A stretch of DNA of 64,000 nucleotides from the NCBI RefSeq assembly GCF_000764205.1, contig NZ_JQDZ01000048.1, positions 165,014 to 229,013 on the forward strand. Direction: 5' to 3'. The DNA comes from Thalassotalea sp. ND16A (GTDB taxonomy: Bacteria; Pseudomonadota; Gammaproteobacteria; Enterobacterales; Alteromonadaceae). Of the stretch, positions 19,696 through 28,256 are shown piece after piece. The notes under the pieces are model-generated. The model made no database searches. It was not told the origin of the DNA and saw only the letters and a program-made list of their open reading frames with translations. Made by a program: the position numbers and the translations under genes. The first letter of the stretch is position 1; each line of letters starts with the position of its first letter.

Positions 19696-20988
19696 TTAGC
19701 TCGCGGGTAACTCTACTTTCGCCATTAAACCGCCATCATCGCGGTTCGATAGCGTGACTACGCCACCATGGCCATCGACAATACGCTTAATGATTGCTAA
19801 GCCCAATCCACTGCCTTCGGTTCCTCTGGCAGTATCGCCTTGAGTAAAGGGTTCAAACAGCCGGTCAATGTCATTGTGCTGAATGCCAGGGCCTTGATCG
19901 CACACACAAAAATAGACTCGATTTTTTCCTTTGACTCTCCCTGAGCACACTTTAATGCCGGCATCGGAATATTTAAAGGCATTCTGTATGAGGTTAGCCA
20001 ACACCCGTTTCATTGCCGCATAAACCATAGGGATCTCAACCTCGTCACCAAGGTCTTGTTCAATATTCCTGCCATCAACGGCTTCATGATCTATCACTTC
20101 ATTGATCAGCTGATTTAAGTTGGCAAGCTCTGAGGTTTCCATCATGTCATGGCGAATATAATCGATAAATTGATCGATGATAGCATTCATATCATCAATA
20201 TCTTTTTCAATGCCATCTTTAAGGTAATCTTCGTTTTCGCTCATCATTTCACTGGCTAAGCGAATCCGGGTAAGCGGGGTGCGCAGGTCATGAGAAATAC
20301 CTGCCATCAATAAACTGCGATCGGCTTCTAATTGCTTTATGCCTTTCGACATATGATTAAAGGCACGGGTAACCGCGGTCACTTCACTGGACCCTTGCTC
20401 GGTCAATGGCTCTGGAAACTGGCCTTTACCCACATCAATCGCTGCTTTTTGCAGTGCCTTTAATGGTCGGTTCAGCTGCCTGATAAATAGCCAGCCACCG
20501 GCAACACTTAACACACCGATCAGCACAAGATAAAAAATTAATGGATAAAAACTGGCTTCATCTAAACCGTGCAAAGGTATTTTCACCCACAGACTCGGGG
20601 CTTGTGGCGGTCTTATCCAAATGAGATATTCATCACCTTGGGAGATCCGAACTTCAGTTTCGCCGTCGAGCAATTCACTCATTTGCAACGACAAATAGGG
20701 GTAATGCGCCGCTTCTGCGAGGCCGAGCATTAGCGCATCATTTTCTCGATAAACGCCAATACCGGTTTCCTGATGAAACGCCTCCGCCAGCGCCGGGCTG
20801 AATTTTGAATTGCCGCCATCAATAAATACCACTTTCACCTGTTTGGCGAGTAGTTGGTTGATTTGTTCAAGGTTGGGCTTGATCACATAAATGGCCACCG
20901 ACAAATACGATACTACCTGGTTAATTAACAATAAAAAACCTATTAGTAATACCGTTTGGCCAAAGGCGCTACGCGGCAAAATTTTCAT
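19696..20988 (-). CDS. envZ: Osmosensor-type histidine kinase EnvZ
   Basis: Inner-membrane sensor kinase partner of OmpR. Two membrane helices (about 11-33 and 150-172) bracket a periplasmic domain; a HAMP domain follows, then the phosphoacceptor helix with [16 protein letters not shown] (His near 230), N box [12 protein letters not shown]1 CDQGPGI and G2 GSGLGLAI. 430 aa. It is 25 bp downstream of ompR on the same strand. It may sense osmolarity, as in E. coli; the specific signal here is not shown. Confidence 0.95.
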   Translation of the reverse strand: MKILPRSAFGQTVLLIGFLLLINQVVSYLSVAIYVIKPNLEQINQLLAKQVKVVFIDGGNSKFSPALAEAFHQETGIGVYRENDALMLGLAEAAHYPYLSLQMSELLDGETEVRISQGDEYLIWIRPPQAPSLWVKIPLHGLDEASFYPLIFYLVLIGVLSVAGGWLFIRQLNRPLKALQKAAIDVGKGQFPEPLTEQGSSEVTAVTRAFNHMSKGIKQLEADRSLLMAGISHDLRTPLTRIRLASEMMSENEDYLKDGIEKDIDDMNAIIDQFIDYIRHDMMETSELANLNQLINEVIDHEAVDGRNIEQDLGDEVEIPMVYAAMKRVLANLIQNAFKYSDAGIKVCSGRVKGKNRVYFCVCDQGPGIQHNDIDRLFEPFTQGDTARGTEGSGLGLAIIKRIVDGHGGVVTLSNRDDGGLMAKVELPAS

Positions 20989-21013
20989 ATCTATCTACAA
21001 CACATTGCCACAA

Positions 21014-21739
21014 TTACCCGCTAGTACTACCATCGGGTACGAATACATAACCAAGACCCCATACCGTTTGGATGTATCTTGGATTGGCTGGATCTTGCTC
21101 TAACATACGACGTAAGCGTGACACTTGCACATCGATACTGCGCTCAAGCGCAGAATAATCTCTGCCGCGTGCTAAATTCATCAGTTTATCGCGCGATAAC
21201 GGTTCTCTTGGGTGGGTGATCAAAGATTTTAACACCGCAAATTCGCCACTGGTTAATGGCATAGATTCCTCACCTCTGCGCATTTCCCGGGTGGCCAAAT
21301 TTAACGAAAATTCACCAAATTCATAAATTTCCTCTGCAATTGACGGCGCTCCTGGTGCTTCTTGGGTTTTACGACGCAATACCGCTTTCACCCTGGCCAA
21401 CAATTCCCGCGGATTGAACGGTTTTGGCATATAATCATCGGCACCAAGTTCCAAACCAATAATACGGTCGACTTCGTCGCCTTTGGCGGTGAGCATAATG
21501 ATAGGAATTTCATTCTCTTCCTGACGTAAACGACGACAAATAGATAGGCCATCTTCACCGGGCAGCATTAAATCGAGCACTAGCAGATGAAAGTTTTCGC
21601 GTTCTAACAAGCGATCCATTTGCTCTGAATTGGCCGCACTGCGTACCACAAAACCTTGTTCTACCAGATAACGCTCAAGTAAAGCACGTAAGCGCATATC
21701 ATCATCTACTACTAGTATTTTTGGGGTTTCCTGGCCCAT
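21014..21739 (-). CDS. ompR: Response regulator OmpR
   Basis: Receiver domain with acidic pocket DDD near residue 12, phosphoacceptor Asp in LLVLDLMLPGEDG and Lys in MPKPFNPREL, followed by a winged-helix DNA-binding domain (DVQVSRLRRMLEQDP and IQTVWGLGYVF). 241 aa. Transcribed with envZ. The upstream gap of 146 bp separates it from greB and carries a solo end of a MITE family. Confidence 0.97.
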   Translation of the reverse strand: MGQETPKILVVDDDMRLRALLERYLVEQGFVVRSAANSEQMDRLLERENFHLLVLDLMLPGEDGLSICRRLRQEENEIPIIMLTAKGDEVDRIIGLELGADDYMPKPFNPRELLARVKAVLRRKTQEAPGAPSIAEEIYEFGEFSLNLATREMRRGEESMPLTSGEFAVLKSLITHPREPLSRDKLMNLARGRDYSALERSIDVQVSRLRRMLEQDPANPRYIQTVWGLGYVFVPDGSTSG

Positions 21740-21870
21740 AACACCCTCTTATAAGATTTTTTAGAATTAACTCTACTATGGACTATAAGCTAAATTGGTG
21801 TATTTTCAAAAACTAATAAACGATTTGAGCCGGTTTAGATTGTTACAAGGTATTGCCAAGGTTAATTTTG

Positions 21871-21888
21871 AAAGGTCAACAGACCCTA
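21871..21888 (-). repeat. Solo terminal repeat of the TAGGGTCTGTTGACC MITE family at the greB stop
   Basis: On the minus strand this reads TAGGGTCTGTTGACCTTT, identical over 18 bp to both ends of the element at 39766-40032. The TAG is the greB stop codon. No partner end was found in the gap to ompR, so this is a remnant. Confidence 0.75.
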
Positions 21889-22368
21889 ACGTTTTTCGTA
21901 TTCAATTTTATTGATGAACCAAATCACTGGCCCATCGGGGGTATTAACCTCTACTTCATCATCCACGGCTTTTTTCAATAGTGCCCGCGCCATTGGTGAA
22001 TCGATAGAAATATAGTCTTTGGCATCGCCATAAATTTCTTCCGGGCCAACAATACGAAAAGTTTTCGTATCACCACGTTCATTTTCAATTTCTACGCGAG
22101 CACCGAAAAAAATTTTGCCATCTTGTTGTGGTGAGTAATCAACAATTTTTAAATCTGGCAGAAGCTTTCGAAGAAAACGAACTCGACTGTCGATTTGACG
22201 AAGTACGCGTTTATTAAAATGATAATCAGCATTTTCCGATCTATCACCAAGACTTGCTGCCCAAGACACAATCTTAGTGATTTCAGGCCGTTTTACTCGC
22301 CAAAGGTAATCTTCCTCTTGTTGCAGTTTTTGATAGCCTTCACGAGTGATTAGTTTGGTTTTCACCAT
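21886..22368 (-). CDS. greB: Transcript cleavage factor GreB
   Basis: Rescues backtracked RNA polymerase by stimulating transcript cleavage through the secondary channel. The N-terminal coiled coil has SWAASLGDRSENADYHFNKR with the acidic tip residues, and the FKBP-like C-terminal domain contains DYSPQQDGKIFFGARVEIE and SPMARALLKK. 160 aa. Its stop codon lies in a repeat-element end. Confidence 0.97.
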   Translation of the reverse strand: MVKTKLITREGYQKLQQEEDYLWRVKRPEITKIVSWAASLGDRSENADYHFNKRVLRQIDSRVRFLRKLLPDLKIVDYSPQQDGKIFFGARVEIENERGDTKTFRIVGPEEIYGDAKDYISIDSPMARALLKKAVDDEVEVNTPDGPVIWFINKIEYEKR

Positions 22369-22460
22369 ATATATCTTCTTTTTTTAGAGTTATGTCTCAT
22401 ACCTGCAGTTAAGTTACCGATATTTTATAAATTTACTGGTAAAATAACTGTGCTAGAGGT

Positions 22461-22575
22461 ATATATATCCGATCCACTTCAAGATGCGGGTTTCAGAGTT
22501 CTTGAAGTGGAACGGGTATACCCGTTCCATTATGCAGTATATACCCAAACCTTCTCAAGATGCAGAATTGTGTTT
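22461..22575. repeat. Cluster of palindromic dispersed-repeat ends upstream of tex
   Basis: An inverted pair CCACTTCAAG (22474-22483) / CTTGAAGTGG (22501-22510) is followed by a perfect 20-bp palindrome GGAACGGGTATACCCGTTCC at 22509-22528, then a third related copy carrying TATATACCCA and CTCAAGATGCAG at 22540-22566. The core TTCAAGATGCGGGTTTCAG matches the ends of the element at 16522-16788. No gene lies in this 259-bp gap between greB and tex; their promoters must be near or within it. Confidence 0.65.
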
Positions 22576-22627
22576 GCTATCTTGATACTGCAATTGCTCA
22601 TTGCATAAAAATCAGGACTATTGATTA

Positions 22628-24961
22628 ATGATAAACATTTCGCAAAAAATTGCTGAAGAATTAAACGTTAAAGAAACTCAAATAGCTGCCGCCGTTGGCT
22701 TGCTTGATGATGGTGCTACCGTGCCATTTATTGCCCGTTATCGTAAAGAAGCGACACAAGGCTTAGATGACAATCATCTGCGCCATTTGGAACAGCGTTT
22801 AACCTATTTGCGTGAACTGAATGAGCGCAAACAGCTGGTATTAAAAAATATCAACGAGCAAGGCAAGTTAAGCGATAGCTTAAAACAGCAAATCAATGCG
22901 GTGGATAATAAAACCGAACTGGAAGATTTATACCTGCCGTATCGACCGAAACGTCGCACCAAGGGTCAAATGGCCATTGAAGCCGGCCTTGCACCTTTGG
23001 CAGATAAATTATTTCAGGATTGGTCGATTGATCCACAAACCGCTGCTGCTGAATATCTGAATGTCGCAGCAAACTACGCCGACAGCAAAGCCGTGCTCGA
23101 TGGCGCTTGTTATATTTTAATGGAGCGTTTTAGCGAGTCGGCCGCGTTAATTCAGAAACTGCGCAAGCACATTCTAAAACAGGCATTTTTAAGCAGTAAA
23201 GTAATAAAAGGCAAAGAAAGCCAAGCCGCTAAATTTAAAGATTATTTCAGCCATAGCGAGAAACTGGCAAAAGTGCCTTCACATCGCGCCTTAGCCATGC
23301 TGCGCGGCCGTAATGAAGGCCTATTGCAGCTTACGTTAGACGTAGATCCTGGCTTTGAAGCTGGCAGCGAGTCCAGCTGCGAACAAATCATTCGTGATCA
23401 TTTTAATCTGCGCTTATCGGCGCAAGCGGCAGCCGCATGGCTAAACCGGGTGGTCCGCTTAACCTGGCGCGTTAAATTATCATTATCTTTAGAAACTGAA
23501 TTACTCTCTGCCATGCGTGAACGCGCCGAAACCGATGCGATAAAGGTATTTGCCGATAATTTAAAAGATTTATTGATGGCAGCACCCGGTGGCGCAAAAG
23601 TGACGATGGGCATCGACCCGGGCATTCGTACCGGTTGTAAAATTGCAATTGTCGATAGCACTGCAAAACTGCTCTACACCACCACCATTTACCCGCATGA
23701 ACCGCAAAAGCACTGGGATAAATCGTTAAGAACCATTGCCACTTTAGTGCAGCAATACAAAGTGCAACTGATTGCCATCGGCAATGGTACCGGTTCGCGT
23801 GAAACCGATAAATTAACCGGTGAAGCGATCAGTAAAATTGACAATAACAAGCCGAATAAAATCATCGTCTCGGAGGCCGGTGCCAGCATTTATTCCGCGT
23901 CAGAATTTGCCGCCAATGAGTTTCCAAAGCTTGATGTATCCTTGCGTGGCGCGGTATCCATTGGCCGAAGATTGCAAGACCCGTTAGCCGAGCTGGTAAA
24001 AATTGAACCGAAAGCCATCGGCGTTGGCCAGTATCAACACGACGTTAGTCAAAGCCAGTTAAGCCGAACTCTCGATGGTGTGGTAGAAGATTGTGTAAAC
24101 GCGGTCGGGGTAGATTTAAACATTGCTTCAATGCCGTTGTTAAATCGAGTGTCTGGTTTGTCGAAAACCATGGCGCAAAACATCGTCAATTATCGTGAGC
24201 AAAATGGTCGCTTTGAACAACGTAGTGAGTTGAAAAAAGTTGCCCGCTTGGGACCAAAAGCGTTCGAACAAGCCGCCGGTTTCTTGCGAATTAGTGATGG
24301 CAAAAATCCACTGGATAGCTCAGGCGTACATCCTGAAAGTTATGCGGTGGTGGAAAGCATTTTGGCGAAAACCCAGGGCGCTATCGGTGAACTTATTGGC
24401 AATAGCGCTATCATCAACAACTTAAACGCTGATGACTTTACCAATCAGCAATTTGGCTTACCGACGGTAAAAGACATTATCAGCGAGCTCGACAAGCCTG
24501 GTCGAGATCCTCGCCCGGAATTTAAAACCGCCACCTTCAAAGAAGGGGTAGAAAGCATCAAAGATCTGCAGTTGAATATGATGCTCGAAGGGGTGATCTC
24601 GAACGTCACCAACTTTGGTGCCTTCGTCGATATCGGCGTGCATCAAGACGGTTTAGTGCATATTTCCTCGCTGACCAATAAGTTTGTCAGCGATCCGCGC
24701 GAGATTGTCAAAGCCGGTGACGTTGTAAAAGTGAAGGTATTGGAAGTTGATATTCAGCGCAAACGCATCAGTTTAACCATGCGTTTAGAGGAAATGGCCA
24801 ATGCTAACGCCAATAAAGCGAAGCATGAAAGTAAAACTAAACCTGCCGCCCAAGGCAACCGACATCACAAGAACAAGCCGAATAAAAAGCCAAGCCAGCC
24901 GCAAAACAGCATGATGGGTAATGCCTTTGCCGATGCCTTTGCCAAGGCGAAGAAGCCTTAA
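22628..24961 (+). CDS. tex: Tex family transcription accessory protein
   Basis: Nucleic-acid-binding protein affecting transcription. Order of domains: N-terminal Tex helical domain ([15 protein letters not shown] near 36), YqgF/RuvC-like fold ([15 protein letters not shown] near 329), helix-hairpin-helix segment near 505-560, and a C-terminal S1 RNA-binding domain ([20 protein letters not shown] near 660) with a basic tail. 777 aa. The last 13 codons plus stop form the 50-bp repeat copied at the far end of the mobile element, so the 3' end was used as its integration site and the full protein was preserved. Confidence 0.97.
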   Translation: MINISQKIAEELNVKETQIAAAVGLLDDGATVPFIARYRKEATQGLDDNHLRHLEQRLTYLRELNERKQLVLKNINEQGKLSDSLKQQINAVDNKTELEDLYLPYRPKRRTKGQMAIEAGLAPLADKLFQDWSIDPQTAAAEYLNVAANYADSKAVLDGACYILMERFSESAALIQKLRKHILKQAFLSSKVIKGKESQAAKFKDYFSHSEKLAKVPSHRALAMLRGRNEGLLQLTLDVDPGFEAGSESSCEQIIRDHFNLRLSAQAAAAWLNRVVRLTWRVKLSLSLETELLSAMRERAETDAIKVFADNLKDLLMAAPGGAKVTMGIDPGIRTGCKIAIVDSTAKLLYTTTIYPHEPQKHWDKSLRTIATLVQQYKVQLIAIGNGTGSRETDKLTGEAISKIDNNKPNKIIVSEAGASIYSASEFAANEFPKLDVSLRGAVSIGRRLQDPLAELVKIEPKAIGVGQYQHDVSQSQLSRTLDGVVEDCVNAVGVDLNIASMPLLNRVSGLSKTMAQNIVNYREQNGRFEQRSELKKVARLGPKAFEQAAGFLRISDGKNPLDSSGVHPESYAVVESILAKTQGAIGELIGNSAIINNLNADDFTNQQFGLPTVKDIISELDKPGRDPRPEFKTATFKEGVESIKDLQLNMMLEGVISNVTNFGAFVDIGVHQDGLVHISSLTNKFVSDPREIVKAGDVVKVKVLEVDIQRKRISLTMRLEEMANANANKAKHESKTKPAAQGNRHHKNKPNKKPSQPQNSMMGNAFADAFAKAKKP

Positions 24962-24969
24962 TTTATAAG
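24920..24969 (+). repeat. attL: 50-bp direct repeat at the tex 3' end
   Basis: Identical over 50 bp to 37854-37903; the first mismatches lie at 24919/37853 and 24970/37904. It spans the last tex codons, the TAA stop and eight bases beyond. Inside it, GATGCCTTTGCC-type short repeats occur (ATGCCTTTGCC twice), which may form the integrase core. Confidence 0.92.
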
Positions 24970-24972
24970 GGA

Positions 24973-25003
24973 TGTGGCTAATAATACAATTTTATTGGCC
25001 ACA
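24973..25003 (+). terminator. Hairpin just inside the left element end, possible tex terminator
   Basis: Stem TGTGGCTAATAA / TTATTGGCCACA (one G-U style mismatch) with a 7-nt loop, followed by TTTTG, 12 bp after the tex stop. It may terminate tex using element DNA. Its right arm overlaps a candidate integrase arm site. Confidence 0.55.
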
Positions 25004-25016
25004 TTTTGACCACGAT
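24999..25016 (+). promoter_or_regulatory. Candidate integrase arm-type site, left end
   Basis: CCACATTTTGACCACGAT matches CCACACTTTGACCACAAT at 37749-37766 in 16 of 18 positions and in the same orientation. Both lie within 105 bp of the attachment repeats, as expected for arm-type binding sites of tyrosine integrases; this is inference. Confidence 0.45.
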
Positions 25017-25022
25017 TAATTA

Positions 25023-25697
25023 TCAAACTAAGAGATCATTTCTAAAAAAAAGAGTCAACAAAGCTAATAAACTGATTAAATAAGGAAACAATAAATCCAA
25101 ATATTCACGATACTTAAATAGTGACTCTATTTGGTATCTAGCTTCAAAGATTAACAAATGTAAAAAGTCTTTAAATTTCCAATCATCATTTAATTTATTT
25201 AGTTCAATATTTGCAATATACGAATAGACACCATGAGTATCATCTTGACCATGAGAGTCATAAACTAAATTCCTTTTGAACAAACCAATAACCTTATATC
25301 TTGGGGACTGAAGTCCGGGTTCATCGCCCGTCCAAATATCAATTCGTTTGCCAAGCAAGCCTGTAATATCATCTTCTGTTGGGGTATAAGAAAAAACTCG
25401 GTAGTCACTAAGCATTCTTTGCGACCAAAAATTGAATAGTTGTGCATGATAAGCCTGAGCATATCCGTAATAACGGAGTGTCATATAAGCTAAAGATATA
25501 GAGATAAAATATATTAGACCGGGATGGTTTGTTAACTTTATTTTAAAAATGAAAGTATTAGCTTCTTGTAAAACAGCCCCACTGCAATTCATACCTATAA
25601 GAATAACAGCTATTGTTATTAAAATTTTCCGTTTAGACTTTAACCCATCATCATTATCAATTTTTTCTCTAAACTGTGACAATTCTTCTTGGCTCAT
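25023..25697 (-). CDS. Hypothetical membrane protein
   Basis: 224 aa, not recognised. Predicted topology from hydrophobicity: a polar N-terminus, a helix at about 25-44 (ILITIAVILIGMNCSGAVL), a second at 60-74, a soluble middle of about 110 residues, and a C-terminal helix near 203-218 (LLFPYLISLLALLTLFF). It is the leftmost gene of the element. Such small membrane proteins next to regulators sometimes act as abortive-infection effectors or immunity proteins, but nothing in the sequence proves that. Confidence 0.6.
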   Translation of the reverse strand: MSQEELSQFREKIDNDDGLKSKRKILITIAVILIGMNCSGAVLQEANTFIFKIKLTNHPGLIYFISISLAYMTLRYYGYAQAYHAQLFNFWSQRMLSDYRVFSYTPTEDDITGLLGKRIDIWTGDEPGLQSPRYKVIGLFKRNLVYDSHGQDDTHGVYSYIANIELNKLNDDWKFKDFLHLLIFEARYQIESLFKYREYLDLLFPYLISLLALLTLFFRNDLLV

Positions 25698-25746
25698 AAA
25701 TTGCTCTCTATAAAATATTATTGAAGGAATGCCAAAAAGTTAAATA

Positions 25747-25812
25747 AACTGAGTAAGGTTCGAAGTACCGAAACAAGGAGAACGGCCAGACCGAAGCCTG
25801 CCTCACTCAGTT
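25747..25812 (-). terminator. Long hairpin between csrA and the membrane protein gene
   Basis: A 12-bp stem, AACTGAGTAAGG / CCTCACTCAGTT with a single mismatched pair, closes a 42-nt loop. On the minus strand it is followed by a T-rich stretch (TATTTAACTTTTT). It sits after the csrA stop on that strand and may end or attenuate the csrA transcript. Confidence 0.4.
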
Positions 25813-25878
25813 CAATAATAAATATGCCAGATAAAATGTTTTAAGTCACCAGTAATAATGTACGTAAGTCACTTTAAT

Positions 25879-26058
25879 TTATGCAGTTTCTATTAATTGG
25901 TTTTTAATTCTCCAATAAATTTCTTCCCGGCGGACCTTTACTTCGCCAGGCGCATCAACACCAATTTTTACATGCTTATTTTGAATTGAACTAATCGAGA
26001 TTATGATATCGTTGCCGATTCGAATTTTATCACCGACATTTCTGGTTAGTATTAACAT
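25879..26058 (-). CDS. csrA: CsrA/RsmA-family RNA-binding regulator carried by the element
   Basis: A 59-codon gene too short for usual ORF cutoffs. It starts MLILTRNVGDKIRIGNDI and aligns without gaps to E. coli CsrA over residues 1-51. The RNA-contact core is kept: L4, T5, R6, the GVDAPGEV turn at 33-40, V42, R44 and EEIYWRI. Differences: R7 is Asn, E10 is Asp and H43 is Arg. CsrA dimers bind GGA motifs near ribosome binding sites and usually block translation. It is divergent from the PIN-like gene. Because this is inside the mobile element, it is a second, accessory CsrA, presumably acting on element or host mRNAs; the target is unknown. Confidence 0.93.
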   Translation of the reverse strand: MLILTRNVGDKIRIGNDIIISISSIQNKHVKIGVDAPGEVKVRREEIYWRIKNQLIETA

Positions 26059-26111
26059 ATAAGTCCTTTTAGTTTATTTTAGTTTTTGGGGGTGGTTACT
26101 CCTTCCCTCTG

Positions 26112-26130
26112 TAAACTAAACTTTAGTTTA
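26112..26130. promoter_or_regulatory. 19-bp palindrome between csrA and the PIN-like gene
   Basis: TAAACTAAACTTTAGTTTA is a perfect 9+1+9 palindrome in the 140-bp divergent promoter region. The half-site TAGTTTATTTT recurs at 26070-26080. It is a plausible operator for both genes; the binding protein is unknown. Confidence 0.5.
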
Positions 26131-26198
26131 TTTTGAAATAAACACATGAATTTTGGAATAATAATGAGTCCAGTTAAAACGTTTAATTAAGGAATATT

Positions 26199-27251
26199 TT
26201 GGAAACTCAAATACCAAACTACCAAGGTAAGCCCACGGCATACTTAGATCAAAATATATTGGATTTATTCGTCAAATACGATTTAGATGAGCTGATTAAA
26301 ATTTTAACTTCAAAATATCAAGTCGTGTATTCCGATGAAACCCTCAAGGAAATTGATAGATCTGGTGACTCTGCAATGCAGTTCATTGAAGCTTTAAAAA
26401 GATTAGATGCATATCACTTAAAATTAGTTTTATCTCAACCTAGTTTTAAAGCTACAGATAAAGCAACAATAACGAAACGTGACCCTAACGATGCCTTCAA
26501 AGAATATATTGAAAATAAACACCTAACTGAAATCTCATTAGAAGGTATTGAACAGTTTTTATTTAAATTCTGTGGTGGACGAAAAGGCGATCCTTTGTCT
26601 CTAATTGAAGAGGAGCAAAAATCGGCTTTCGAAAAACTAATGTTTAAAATTAAATCTGATGCCCAAGAACTAGACGAAATAGAACCTAATTTTATAAAAA
26701 CAATAGAAGCGGCAACAGGTGATATGCAACGCGAGTTTAATAAAATTTCTGATTCGACATCAGCATTGATGAAGGAAAATATTCCTGATGATAAAAATTG
26801 GTCTGGCATAAAATCATTCAGAGAAGCTGTAGCTTTAGGACCTATGCAGTTAAACAATATTGAACCACCTTTTGTTTTGCGACAAATTTGGGATTTTTTC
26901 AAAAATCAAGAGCCATATTCGTCTGGTGAAAAAGATATTGATGACTTTTTTGGACTAAAAACTAATCCTATTTATCCAGATCAACCACATTTTGATCATC
27001 AAAAAGTTACCAGCATATACAGCATGCTTAATACTATTGGTTATTATCCTGACTCTAAAGTTCACCAAAAACGACGATTTACTGCCGCAATGAGTGATAC
27101 TCAGCATGCCTCGTTGGCTACATTCTGTGATACCTTATTATCAGCCGATAAAGCTTTTATTAAAAAGGTTCGTGCAGCTTATGAATATTTAGCCGTTCCA
27201 ACAAAAGTAACATTTGTGCAGATAAATAAAAAAGGAAGTAGTGATAATTAA
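26199..27251 (+). CDS. PIN-like nuclease domain protein (putative)
   Basis: 350 aa, no exact family recognised. The N-terminus AYLDQNILDLFVKYDLDEL with D17, then VVYSDETLKEI with E51, and a C-terminal segment FCDTLLSADKAFIKK give the spaced acidic residues and the closing D-X-L-X2-x-D pattern of PIN-fold ribonucleases. A large helical insert separates the two halves. Start is TTG at 26199 with an AAGGA site at 26189-26193. GGA also occurs at the start codon (TTGGAA), so two potential CsrA-binding GGAs lie in the initiation region. Could be a toxin, defence nuclease or RNA-processing enzyme; the PIN call is from motifs only. Confidence 0.6.
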   Translation: METQIPNYQGKPTAYLDQNILDLFVKYDLDELIKILTSKYQVVYSDETLKEIDRSGDSAMQFIEALKRLDAYHLKLVLSQPSFKATDKATITKRDPNDAFKEYIENKHLTEISLEGIEQFLFKFCGGRKGDPLSLIEEEQKSAFEKLMFKIKSDAQELDEIEPNFIKTIEAATGDMQREFNKISDSTSALMKENIPDDKNWSGIKSFREAVALGPMQLNNIEPPFVLRQIWDFFKNQEPYSSGEKDIDDFFGLKTNPIYPDQPHFDHQKVTSIYSMLNTIGYYPDSKVHQKRRFTAAMSDTQHASLATFCDTLLSADKAFIKKVRAAYEYLAVPTKVTFVQINKKGSSDN

Positions 27252-27282
27252 TTGTTTTTCCAATTTACCTTAAACTTTTAAA

Positions 27283-27605
27283 TTCGGAACCTATACCGAA
27301 ATTTTCGCTATAAGAAAAATATGCAAAGTCAGTAAACACGTGCTCTGTTCGCTATGTTTTCGCTATTGGCAAAATAGAATCTTTTTTCAGTTCGCTATCG
27401 ATACCGAAATTTTCGCTATTAATTTCGGTATCAGAAAAATGCACAAAGTCAGTAAACGCGTGCTCTGTTCGCTATGTTTTCGCTATTGGCAAAATAAGGC
27501 CTTTTTTCAGTTCGGTAGCTATACCGAAAATTTCACTCTTAGTTTCGCTATAAGAAAAATGTGCATAGCTGATGTTCTCTGCTCTGTTCGCTATACATTC
27601 GCTAT
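27283..27605. repeat. Tandem ~120-bp repeats with ten TTCGCTAT iterons
   Basis: Lines starting 27301, 27421 and 27541 align with a 120-bp period (about 2.7 copies). Exact TTCGCTAT occurs at 27304, 27348, 27359, 27391, 27412, 27468, 27479, 27544, 27587 and 27598, all on the plus strand. Three of these pairs are spaced by exactly 11 bp, one helical turn. An imperfect palindrome TTCGGTA..TACCGAA recurs at 27283, 27391 and 27511. This looks like an iteron array, a centromere-like site or a repressor decoy. The plus-strand 96-codon ORF inside is a by-product of a period divisible by three. Confidence 0.8.
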
Positions 27606-27697
27606 TGGATTATTAAGTCATAATACCTAAAAGCTGAAGATACGTGCTCTAGTCGCTACGTTTTTGCATTCAAGTTAGGCTAAGCCAGGAAGAAATA

Positions 27698-27714
27698 GCG
27701 CAGCTTAGCTGCGC
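27698..27714 (-). terminator. Hairpin downstream of the leftward replication operon
   Basis: GCGCAGC / GCTGCGC with a 3-nt loop, followed on the minus strand by TATTTCTT, eight bases after the stop of the S24-fold gene. Confidence 0.6.
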
Positions 27715-27721
27715 AAATCAG

Positions 27722-28216
27722 TTAACGGTAGGTTTTATTCAATTGCCACTCAACATGGCCAATCACACTAAAGTCATCATCCTTTGCCACAAGCACATTA
27801 TTGTGTTTTGGGTTGTCGTTGATAAACCGATAACCTTTATGGATAAGCTGTACCCGGGTTACAAATAGCTGGTCGCGCATGCGAATTAAAAAGATACCAT
27901 CGTGGGTAAGTCTATGGTTTGGGTCAATAACAATGATGTCACCTTTTTGGTATGTTGGCGCCATATTATTTTCTTCAACCACCATGCTAAACAAGCCAGG
28001 TTTATTGAGGGTAAACTTCTGCCGTTCCATTTGCTTTTTTAACGAGGGCAAAGGGAAGCTATTCGCGGCATTTTCTGGTTGGTTTCGCTCAAACTGAGCT
28101 TGGCCGTTATGCTCTTTTGCCTGTTCTAGTGCTTCAATAAATAAAATACCAACTACGCTTCGGTTTGCTTCTTGTTCAATTACTTGGTTGATATCTACGT
28201 CATTACTTAAATTCAT
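27722..28216 (-). CDS. S24-fold (LexA/CI C-terminal domain-like) protein without HTH or catalytic dyad
   Basis: 164 aa. The segment from about residue 74 to 160 (GLFSMVVEENNMAPTYQKGDIIVIDPNH..., only part quoted) matches the LexA/UmuD-type peptidase fold. The catalytic Ser position of the usual SM motif is N84 (ENNMAPT), and the Lys position of the usual VKR motif is T120 (FVTRVQ). There is no N-terminal helix-turn-helix; the first 70 residues look helical or disordered. The element's CI keeps both catalytic residues, so this protein could pair with CI or host LexA. It ends the leftward operon that begins at the Cox-like gene. Confidence 0.7.
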   Translation of the reverse strand: MNLSNDVDINQVIEQEANRSVVGILFIEALEQAKEHNGQAQFERNQPENAANSFPLPSLKKQMERQKFTLNKPGLFSMVVEENNMAPTYQKGDIIVIDPNHRLTHDGIFLIRMRDQLFVTRVQLIHKGYRFINDNPKHNNVLVAKDDDFSVIGHVEWQLNKTYR

Positions 28217-28256
28217 TATTTTTTACTCTCTACAGATTAGTTTTAATTGTTATTTT

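Noticed and set aside
25747..25812. tRNA-like or attC site
   Set aside because: No acceptor stem/CCA end or integron core boxes; just a simple stem with a large loop.
27283..27605. CRISPR array
   Set aside because: Repeats are ~120 bp and near-continuous, without unique spacers; no cas genes.
27340..27630. 96-codon plus-strand ORF in the iteron region
   Set aside because: It repeats itself (LCSLCFRYWQN twice) only because the DNA repeat period of 120 bp is divisible by three; no ribosome binding site or family match.
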